21,069 bases of DNA. It comes from Gammaproteobacteria bacterium (GTDB lineage Bacteria > Pseudomonadota > Gammaproteobacteria > Steroidobacterales > Steroidobacteraceae). Under the pieces are notes generated by a model. That model searched no databases. It was not told the origin of the DNA and saw nothing but the letters and a program-made list of their open reading frames with translations. Each line of letters starts with the position of its first letter. Within the stretch, counting starts at the first letter, position 1. Made by a program: the position numbers and the translations under genes. This document shows positions 12,119 to 18,759 of this stretch, in pieces. Location of the stretch: assembly GCA_003165495.1 (NCBI GenBank), contig PMMB01000286.1, forward strand, positions 1 to 21,069, written 5' to 3'.

Positions 12119-14752
12119 TCAAAGGATCTTGTAGCCGAAGGATACTCCGAGCACGCGCGGTCGAAGCGGCGTCTGTTCCACGATGAAATTGTCGGTGCTG
12201 GTGAAGGTGGATGCGTGCGAATTGGCCAGATTCTCACCGTACAGCACTATGTTCCAGGCATCCTTGGCGATTCCGACCGAAGCAGCAAAAGTCGAATACG
12301 CGGGATTTTCGAATCGCAGCCTTGAGGTGCCGATGCTGCTCGAGCCCGCGAAAGTTGGGTTGGAGCCCGCCTGCGTGAATGAATGCCCCGAGTGCGAGGC
12401 ACCGAACTGTGCGAAGGAGTTGTAGTCCCCAATCGACCATTCGTAACGGGCCCGCAGGCTGAATTGCAGCGGCGGCGCATTCGCCGTGGGCGATCCGACC
12501 GGGCCGAAGGGATTCGTGATGGCGGTACAGCTGCCGCCGGTGGAATCGCATTGCTGCGTGATGGCATGACCGAAATTGGCACTCGCCGGGTTGTTGTCGA
12601 TCAGCGCAGGCGAATTCGTCTGTCGAGTTTGATTCCAGGAGGCGGCCCCTTGAACGGTGAGTCCGCCGACCACGCGGGCGACCATCGAGGTTTCGAGGCC
12701 TTTGACTATAAAGTTCTGCCCGTTTGTATTGAAGAACAAGTTGCCCAACAAACCGGGATCGAAGAAGGAGATCTGAACATTGTCCCAGTTCTCACGGTAG
12801 ATGGCGCCATTCCACTGAAAGCGATGGTCGAAGAGCTCCGTTTTCCAGCCGATCTCGTTGTTCGTGAGCTTGTCGGAATTCCATGAGCCCGGAAGCAGGT
12901 ATTGAGGCTTGCTGTCCGTCCCGAAGATATGCGGTGTGCCCCCATTCTCGTCGAAACCACCGGGCCGGAATCCTTGGGACCAGGTGTAATACACCATGAC
13001 GTCCGACATGATGTGCCATGTGAGATTGGCGCGGCTCTTGAACCCCGATTCCGAGCCCCGAAGATTTTGCGCATCGAGATTGTACGAGTAAGACGACGTG
13101 CAGCCGCCCGGCGGTGTGCCCACCTCGTAGCATCCGAAACTCGACATGACGCTCCCTTCGTACGAATTCTCGAACAGGAAATGGCGCGTGCCCGCGGTGA
13201 GTGTCAGCACCTTGGGTATCAAGTCGAAGTCGACCGAGCCGAAGAACGCGGTCTGCTTCGTTTCACGCGGGGTGTCTTGATAAAACGATTCAGTCGCTGG
13301 TCGTATCCCGGCAGGGTCGACCGAGCTCCCCGGAAACGTGCCTAAGTCGGTGAAGCAGCCCGTGGCGAGGGCGGCGGTACATTCCGGTATCCCCTTGTAG
13401 CTCCAAGCGGTCCGATCGGATAGCTTGTTATCCTCGTAGAACGCGCCCACGATGCCGCGCACGCGCCACTCATCGGGAGTGCTCAATCGAAACTCCTGCT
13501 GCATGTGCTTGTTCTGTTCGCTGGTATGCCAGTAAGCGCTCGGGGAGAAGCACCTCGGCGTCAAATCGTATTTGCCGTAACACTGATAGTATTCGGCGTA
13601 GATGGCGCGGGAATAGTTGGTGTAATCACCGGACTGTTCGACGTTCCGCACCAAGTAGCCGGCCGAGTAGACGCCCTTTAAGAAGCCTAACTTTCCGTCG
13701 ATCGTCAAGGACGTCATCTCGAACTTATCATTGTCGTAGGCCGGGTTGAACAGTGTGACCTCGAGCGGCTGCAACGAGGCGCCATCCGAGGCGTTCGGCT
13801 GTTGGTAGAACACTCCCTGCGAATGCATGTCTTGGTAGCTCTGCGCCAGCAGGACGTCCCAATCGTCGTTGAACTTGTACAGCAACTGGGCCCGGATGCC
13901 TTGGTAGGTCACCGGATTGATGGCTCGTCCCACGAGATTCGCATTATTGAGCGTCGGACTGCCGGGCGGCACGCAAAAGCCATTGTTCGGCAGTCCGTCC
14001 GGACATACGCCGTTGACGGCCGGTAAGTTCGCATACTGAATGCCGAGATCGGTGTTTTTGCGCGTGAAAGTACCCGGTACGTTGTCGATGTAGCCGCCGC
14101 GCTGATCGTTGTAGATGACGGCGCGCACCGCCATGTGCTCGGCGATCACGGGCAGGTTCAGGACCGCAGTGACATCGGAATTATTATCCCCATGGGCGGT
14201 TGTGCCGTAGCCCCCCTTGATGTTGGCTTCGGTCACGTCGATCTTGGGCTCATTCGTGATGTAGCGAATCACGCCCGCTTCGGCGCCTGCGCCAAACAGG
14301 GTGCCCTGCGGGCCTTCAAGAACTTCAATACGGTTCAAATCGGCGGCATAGATGTCGAGATTGCGGTTCGGCAACTGGCCCGATTGATTGTCGAGATAGA
14401 TTGCGACGTTGGGGAACAGCCCGGTCGAGGAACTGCCTTGGCTCGCCTGGGAACCCGCACTCAAGCCGCGCATGAAGACTTCGTTCTGCCCGGGCCCGTT
14501 GTTGGCGCTGGTGACATTCGGTAGATACTTGATGTAGTCGTCAAAGGTCTGGATGTTGAGCTGCTGCAGGGCTTGGCCCGTAAAGGCCTGCATCGAGATT
14601 GGCACGTCTTGCATGCTTTGCGAGCGCCGCTGTGCCGTCACGGTGATTTCCTCGAGGGCGTCGCTTCCCCCCTCCGCGGTTGCGGCCAGGGATCTCGCGC
14701 CCGACAGGGCGCCCAGGACAGCCGCGATCGATATAGACAGCTTGGAATTCAT
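12119..14752 (-). CDS. TonB-dependent outer-membrane receptor
   Basis: An 877-residue outer-membrane transporter. The N-terminus is a signal peptide (KLSISIAAVLGALSGARSLAA), followed by a TonB-box-like EEITVTAQRR. The plug domain has VPISMQAFTG, the YLPNVTSAN pattern and IEVLEGPQGTLFGAGAEAGVIRYIT. A long beta-barrel follows, ending in RPRVLGVSFGYKIL. The final residue is Leu rather than the usual Phe or Trp. ATG 14752 is preferred over the TTG at 14755; AAGGGG lies about 8 bases upstream. A Cys-containing loop (VCPDGLPNNGFCVPPG) near residue 250 may be extracellular. It precedes the two oxidase subunit genes on the same strand after 225 bases, so it may import their substrate or precursor. 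The ligand cannot be deduced; many such receptors carry siderophores, others plant oligomers. Confidence 0.92.
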   Translation of the reverse strand: MNSKLSISIAAVLGALSGARSLAATAEGGSDALEEITVTAQRRSQSMQDVPISMQAFTGQALQQLNIQTFDDYIKYLPNVTSANNGPGQNEVFMRGLSAGSQASQGSSSTGLFPNVAIYLDNQSGQLPNRNLDIYAADLNRIEVLEGPQGTLFGAGAEAGVIRYITNEPKIDVTEANIKGGYGTTAHGDNNSDVTAVLNLPVIAEHMAVRAVIYNDQRGGYIDNVPGTFTRKNTDLGIQYANLPAVNGVCPDGLPNNGFCVPPGSPTLNNANLVGRAINPVTYQGIRAQLLYKFNDDWDVLLAQSYQDMHSQGVFYQQPNASDGASLQPLEVTLFNPAYDNDKFEMTSLTIDGKLGFLKGVYSAGYLVRNVEQSGDYTNYSRAIYAEYYQCYGKYDLTPRCFSPSAYWHTSEQNKHMQQEFRLSTPDEWRVRGIVGAFYEDNKLSDRTAWSYKGIPECTAALATGCFTDLGTFPGSSVDPAGIRPATESFYQDTPRETKQTAFFGSVDFDLIPKVLTLTAGTRHFLFENSYEGSVMSSFGCYEVGTPPGGCTSSYSYNLDAQNLRGSESGFKSRANLTWHIMSDVMVYYTWSQGFRPGGFDENGGTPHIFGTDSKPQYLLPGSWNSDKLTNNEIGWKTELFDHRFQWNGAIYRENWDNVQISFFDPGLLGNLFFNTNGQNFIVKGLETSMVARVVGGLTVQGAASWNQTRQTNSPALIDNNPASANFGHAITQQCDSTGGSCTAITNPFGPVGSPTANAPPLQFSLRARYEWSIGDYNSFAQFGASHSGHSFTQAGSNPTFAGSSSIGTSRLRFENPAYSTFAASVGIAKDAWNIVLYGENLANSHASTFTSTDNFIVEQTPLRPRVLGVSFGYKIL

Positions 14753-15219
14753 CAATCATCCCCTTGTTATGCGAATTTTCCTCACGCGGGCTCTTTGGCC
14801 CCTGTGCGGTTAGTTTCTAGCATCAAATAGATCGCGGAGCAATTAGGGGAACGATCGAAATCTCGTTGCAGTGATCAACAACCTTACGCGAGCGCTCGAG
14901 CCCAAAGCAGCTTTAACGACCGGTCGCCGCGCGGTCGGCCGACTCCAAAGGAGAATTGCCGTTTATGAATGCGGTGGGCGAGTGCGGCCATCGCTGCACA
15001 GCGCCGTTTGATTGCGCGATGATCTTGCTCGACCAAATTGTTGAGGTGCTTGGGGCTCCTTTTTTACGTTCAGCCATTTTGGAACTTCCCGTTCGAAGCA
15101 ATCGTAGGGCTAGATGGCTCAGCACATTGCCGCTGGCATCCTCGTCGAGCCGCGGAACATGTCAATGAGGGTAGAATCCAAACGACCTGCCGGATTCTTT
15201 TGGATAGAAAGGGCTGTCA
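14753..15219. other. 467-base gap between the receptor and the aldo/keto reductase gene
   Basis: The gap must hold the divergent promoters for the receptor (left) and the aldo/keto reductase (right), but I could not assign convincing -35/-10 boxes. Its middle is occupied by the IS6-type transposase remnant at 14884-15109. A sequence CGTTGCAGTGATCA near 14862-14875 faintly recalls an IS6-type terminal repeat, but the match is too short to claim. No tRNA or other RNA gene is recognisable. Confidence 0.5.
14884..15109 (-). mobile_element. Degraded C-terminal remnant of an IS6-family transposase
   Basis: Read on the minus strand, the frame ending at TAA 14884-14886 contains SPKHLNNLVEQDHRAIKRRC, then AAMA directly followed by LAHRIHKRQFSFG, and ends with SLKLLWARALA. 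LNNxxEQDHRxIKRR is the hallmark of the DDE-domain end of IS6-type transposases and includes the catalytic Glu of NNLVEQDH. In intact members about 16 residues (a GFKSFxxAxxTIxGIE-like stretch) lie between the RCxxM motif and LAHRI. Here they are missing, an in-frame deletion. A TAG (15110-15112) interrupts the frame upstream and no earlier transposase motifs are seen. About three quarters of the gene is thus lost. Only a fossil remains, with no clear terminal repeats or target duplication. Confidence 0.78.
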
Positions 15220-16248
15220 ATGTACCTCGCCGCCATCGATCGCTATCAACGGATGTCCTATGCGCGCTGCGGACGCAGTGGTTTGCAATTGCCGCGCATC
15301 TCACTGGGGTTATGGCAGAACTTTGGTAAGGACGCCTCGTTCGAGAATGCACGTGAGATGGTCCTGAAGTCCTTCGACGCGGGCATCACTCATTTCGATC
15401 TCGCCAACAACTACGGACCGCCGCCGGGTTCGGCCGAGGAAAACTTCGGCCGCATTCTGGCCACCGATTTGGCCGCGCACCGCGATGAGCTCATCGTCTC
15501 AACCAAGGCCGGCTATCTTATGTGGCCGGGGCCGTACGGGGAGTGGGGTTCGCGCAAATACCTGCTTGCCAGCCTGGATCAAAGTCTCAAGCGCATGGGA
15601 CTCGACTACGTCGACATTTTCTATTCCCACCGCCACGACCCGGAAACGCCGCCCGAGGAAACGATGATTGCACTCGATGCCGCCGTGCGCAGCGGCAGAG
15701 CGCTGTACGTCGGCATTTCGTCCTACGGTCCTGAACAGACGCGCGCCGCCGCCGCCATCCTACGCGAGCTCAAAACTCCGTTCGTGCTTCACCAGCCGTC
15801 GTATTCCATGCTCAACCGATGGGTGGAAAACGGCTTGCTCGACGTGCTCGAGCAAGAAGGGGTTGGTTGCATCGCTTTCTCGCCGCTGGCGCAAGGGCTA
15901 CTGACGACGAAATACCTGCACGGCGTGCCTGCCGCTTCGCGCGCAAGCCAAGATGGCTCGTTCCAGAAGACCATGCTCAGCGAGCGCAATCTTCGCCACG
16001 TGAGTTCCCTCAACGAGATCGCGCAGCAGCGTGGACAGAGCCTCGCGCAAATGGCGCTGGCATGGGTCCTCAGAAAACCTGCGATTACCAGTGCACTCAT
16101 CGGCGCAAGCCACTGGTCACAGATAGAACAGTGCCTGGCCGCGCTGAAAAACCTGAAGTTTACGCAGGACGAGCTGCGCAAGATCGATCAATACGCGGTT
16201 GATAGCGACCTCAACATCTGGGCACCGCGCGGCGTGGACGGACGGTGA
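15220..16248 (+). CDS. gpr: Aldo/keto reductase, YghZ/Gpr type (glyceraldehyde-3-phosphate reductase-like)
   Basis: The 342-residue product follows E. coli YghZ (Gpr) from end to end: LPRISLGLWQNFG, ITHFDLANNYGPPPGSAEENFGR, STKAGYLMWPGPYG, SRKYLLASLDQSLKRMGLDYVDIFYSHR, ALYVGISSYGPE, HQPSYSMLNRWV and GCIAFSPLAQGLL. The catalytic tetrad is Asp60, Tyr65, Lys96 and His137, and the C-terminal SALIGAS segment forms part of the NADPH site. Family members are cytosolic NADPH-dependent reductases. YghZ reduces L-glyceraldehyde 3-phosphate and methylglyoxal, so a detoxification role is likely but not proven here. AGAAAGGG lies shortly before the ATG. The stop overlaps the GTG of the thioesterase gene (GTGA), indicating co-translation. 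Confidence 0.92.
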   Translation: MYLAAIDRYQRMSYARCGRSGLQLPRISLGLWQNFGKDASFENAREMVLKSFDAGITHFDLANNYGPPPGSAEENFGRILATDLAAHRDELIVSTKAGYLMWPGPYGEWGSRKYLLASLDQSLKRMGLDYVDIFYSHRHDPETPPEETMIALDAAVRSGRALYVGISSYGPEQTRAAAAILRELKTPFVLHQPSYSMLNRWVENGLLDVLEQEGVGCIAFSPLAQGLLTTKYLHGVPAASRASQDGSFQKTMLSERNLRHVSSLNEIAQQRGQSLAQMALAWVLRKPAITSALIGASHWSQIEQCLAALKNLKFTQDELRKIDQYAVDSDLNIWAPRGVDGR

Positions 16249-16724
16249 GCCAGAGCGCAGGGGTGGACTGGGATCTGCCAGCGCCTTACCTCGCGTTGCT
16301 CGCCGTCGTTCCAGCGGACATAGACGCCTATGATCACGTCAACAACGCTGTCTATATGACTTGGTTCGACCGCGCCGCCTGGGAGCATTCCGCGGCGCTC
16401 GGTCTGCCGCTCGAGAAATGTCTCCAACTCGATCGAGGCATGGCAGTCTTGCGCAGTGTGATCGCATACCTGCGGCCCGCAGTGCTAGGCGACACGATTC
16501 ATGTTGCGACCTGGCTCCTGCCAGCCGACGGAAAATTGCGCGTTCGGAGGCGCTTTCAGGCGCGGCGCGAAGCGGGTGGCGCGACGCTTGTTCGCGCCGA
16601 GATCGAATATGCATGCATCGAGTTGTCGAGCGGGCGCCCGACGCGGTGGCCGCCGGAGTTTCGTGAGCGCTATGTCGCGCTCGACGAGGTGGTGCGCGCG
16701 CGCGAGACGCTAGCGGCGCTCTGA
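16245..16724 (+). CDS. Hotdog-fold acyl-CoA thioesterase (4HBT/YbgC-like)
   Basis: A 159-residue single hotdog domain. The signature ADIDAYDHVNNAVYMTWFDRAAWEH (in pieces: DIDAYDHVNNAVY, WFDRAAWEH) carries the Asp/His-Val-Asn-Asn pattern of 4-hydroxybenzoyl-CoA thioesterase relatives, and a second strand region YLRPAVLGDTIHVATWL follows. Length is normal to slightly long. It starts at GTG 16245, which overlaps the stop of the aldo/keto reductase, so translation is probably coupled. It likely hydrolyses a short- or aromatic acyl-CoA in the cytosol; the substrate is unknown. It converges on the ketoacyl synthase gene with 35 bases between stops and no clear terminator. Confidence 0.85.
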   Translation: MSQSAGVDWDLPAPYLALLAVVPADIDAYDHVNNAVYMTWFDRAAWEHSAALGLPLEKCLQLDRGMAVLRSVIAYLRPAVLGDTIHVATWLLPADGKLRVRRRFQARREAGGATLVRAEIEYACIELSSGRPTRWPPEFRERYVALDEVVRARETLAAL

Positions 16725-16759
16725 CGTCGGGGCGTCGCACCAGGCGACCAGGCACGCTT

Positions 16760-17887
16760 TCAGTCGGCGCGATTTTCCGCGAAGCTCAGCGTCTCGAAGC
16801 GACTTGCTTCGGCCTCGCCCAGCTTCTTCTGCGCGCGGATCTGGTTCACTAGCTCAAGAGCAGTCTTCGGAGACGGCGGCAGTTCCGCATCGCACGGCAG
16901 CAGCGGCGTCATGCGCTGACCCCAGCGAATCAAATGCGCGGACAGCGTCAGTCCGCCGCCAAACGCAGGCATCAGCACCAGGCCACCGGGCGGCACGCGG
17001 CCTTCCTCCACGGCCTCCACGAGTGCAACCGGCGCCGTGGCCGAACTCATGTTGCCGTACTTCTGCACCGTCAGATACAACTTGTCCGGGCCGGCGCCCG
17101 CGCGCTTCGCGACAGCGTCGATTATGCGCAGGTTTGCCTGATGCGGCACGACCAGCGCGATGTCATCCATCGTCACGCGGGCGCGGCGCATCACATCGAG
17201 GCTGGCCTCGCTCATGCCTTGCACTGCCTTGCGAAAGATTTCCTGACCGTCGAAGTCCCATCGGGTCTGTCCGAACTGCACGCCCAGATTGGCATACATG
17301 GTGCCCATGCCGCGCACACGCAGGATCTGCCGCGAGTCTGCGTAACACTGGAGCTTCTCGGCGATGACACCCGTCTCGTGTTCCGACGCCTGCAGCACCA
17401 TGGCTGCCGCGCCGTCGCCGAACAGCACGGCCACATTGCGATTGTCCCAGTCCATGTACTGGGAGATCAGTTCGACACCTATCACGAGCGCGTTCTTGAC
17501 GACGCCGCTCTTGATCATCGATGACCCGATTGACAGCCCGTACATGAAGCTGGTGCACGCGGTATTGACGTCGAATGCCGCCGCGTTAGTCGCGCGGATG
17601 CGCTGCTGCACGCCGGAGGCGCTGTTAGGCACCGTCTCGTCGTTGCTGCAGCTGCCATAGATTACGAGCTGGATGTCCTCGCCGCGCATGCCGGCGCAAG
17701 CGATGGCACGGCGTGCCGCGATGACGGCAAGCTCGATGCCAGGCACGTGAGAGATTCGCCTTTCCTTCATGCCGGTCCGCGTCGTGATCCACTCGTCGTC
17801 GGTGGGCAGGAATGTGGCCAGGTCGTGATTCGTCAGGACAGACGGTGGCAGGCACTTGCCCCAGCCGACGATTGCAGCGTGAGTCAC
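16760..17887 (-). CDS. FabH-like 3-oxoacyl-ACP synthase III with C-terminal extension
   Basis: A thiolase-fold condensing enzyme of 375 residues, some 45-50 longer than standard FabH. Catalytic residues are visible: Cys111 in DVNTACTSF, His249 in VPHQANLRI and Asn279 in KYGNMSSA. DEWITTRTGMKERR (32-45) and FGDGAAAMVL (156-165) are also typical. The extra C-terminal part from about residue 328 is Glu/Lys/Ala-rich (ALELVNQIRAQKKLGEAEAS), predicted helical, and not part of canonical FabH. The GTG start at 17887 is supported by GGGAG 6 bases upstream. It may start a fatty-acid-like chain or join two acyl groups. No ACP, ketoreductase or other lipid-synthesis gene is adjacent, so it may be a house-keeping paralogue or a specialised synthase. 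Confidence 0.88.
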   Translation of the reverse strand: MTHAAIVGWGKCLPPSVLTNHDLATFLPTDDEWITTRTGMKERRISHVPGIELAVIAARRAIACAGMRGEDIQLVIYGSCSNDETVPNSASGVQQRIRATNAAAFDVNTACTSFMYGLSIGSSMIKSGVVKNALVIGVELISQYMDWDNRNVAVLFGDGAAAMVLQASEHETGVIAEKLQCYADSRQILRVRGMGTMYANLGVQFGQTRWDFDGQEIFRKAVQGMSEASLDVMRRARVTMDDIALVVPHQANLRIIDAVAKRAGAGPDKLYLTVQKYGNMSSATAPVALVEAVEEGRVPPGGLVLMPAFGGGLTLSAHLIRWGQRMTPLLPCDAELPPSPKTALELVNQIRAQKKLGEAEASRFETLSFAENRAD

Positions 17888-18003
17888 TTAGAACTCCCAA
17901 GGGCTATATTGTTGTGTCGCCCATTGTCGCCGATATGGGCGCAGCTCGCACGTCTCGTGCCGTGTACTGCAGTGCAATGCCGCGGCCCATCGTACAGCGT
18001 TGT

Positions 18004-18702
18004 TCATTCTTCGCCGGCGCGGGCGGCGATCGATTCGGTCCACGTTGCGAGCGCATTGAGCATTTCATTCCTTATTTGCCTGTCGGTGCCACCGCTTCTA
18101 GCCGGCACATGGAACGAGTGATCTGCATTCGGCAGCAGCAACAAGGTCGTGCCCAGCCCAAGTCGTTTTATGAGCGGATTGAGTAGCGCCAATTCGGCGA
18201 ACGCGTCGCGCGCGCCTTGAAGAAACAGCATCGGTATCTGCACCTGAAAAAGATGTTCACCCCGGGTATCCGACGGTTGATTGGGTGGATGCAGTGGAAA
18301 TCCGAGAAAGACCAGGCCGCGGACCTTCGGGAGTGCGCTCGCTGCCTGCGCCTGGGAGGTCATGCGGCCGCCGAATGATTTGCCGCCGGCGATCAGAGGC
18401 AATGACGGTACCAGCTTATGGGCGGCGGCGACTGCAGCGCGAACCGTGGCGTGACAAAGCGCGGGCGAATCTGGTCTCTTGCCGTGTCTTTCCATGTACG
18501 GGAATTGGTAGCGCAGTGTGGCCATTCGAAGCTCAGCAAGATCATTCGCCACGCCGACCATGAACGGATGGAGCATCCCAGCTCCTGCTCCATGTGCAAC
18601 TACGAAGCACGCCTTGGATTGTGGCGGGCGTAGCAGTATCCCGGAGACGCGGGTCGCGTCGTTGACGTAAATCTCCACCGGAGTGGAAACTGCGGCTGAC
18701 AC
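18004..18702 (-). CDS. Small alpha/beta hydrolase of the TEX30/KANL3-like type
   Basis: The 232-residue sequence opens with a strand-rich segment, then VVAHGAGAGMLHPFM (oxyanion-hole region), AGGKSFGGRM with nucleophile Ser109, GLVFLGFPLHPP, then LFLQGARDAFA with Asp166 and LPNADHSFH with His195. Together these make a Ser-Asp-His triad. The GKSFGGRM elbow and the FPLHPP motif are typical of the bacterial TEX30-like (dienelactone-hydrolase-related) family, whose substrates are not established. The start at GTG 18702 is the most upstream one with a sensible N-terminus, but it has only a distant GGGAG, so it could be later. It lies 57 bases downstream of LigD on the same strand and 116 bases upstream of the ketoacyl synthase. 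Confidence 0.82.
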   Translation of the reverse strand: MSAAVSTPVEIYVNDATRVSGILLRPPQSKACFVVAHGAGAGMLHPFMVGVANDLAELRMATLRYQFPYMERHGKRPDSPALCHATVRAAVAAAHKLVPSLPLIAGGKSFGGRMTSQAQAASALPKVRGLVFLGFPLHPPNQPSDTRGEHLFQVQIPMLFLQGARDAFAELALLNPLIKRLGLGTTLLLLPNADHSFHVPARSGGTDRQIRNEMLNALATWTESIAARAGEE

Positions 18703-18759
18703 TTTGACAGTATGCTCCCGGAGCGCGGCAACGGTCCCGCCACCGCGCTCGATTTTTAT

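Noticed and set aside
14913..15125. 70-codon minus-strand frame with an apparent start in the receptor/reductase gap.
   Set aside because: It overlaps the transposase remnant in a different frame and shows no motifs; the IS6 motifs lie in the other frame.
16760..18702. Ketoacyl synthase III plus alpha/beta hydrolase as an OleA-OleB hydrocarbon pathway.
   Set aside because: The hydrolase is of the TEX30-like type rather than OleB-like, and no OleC ligase or OleD reductase is adjacent.
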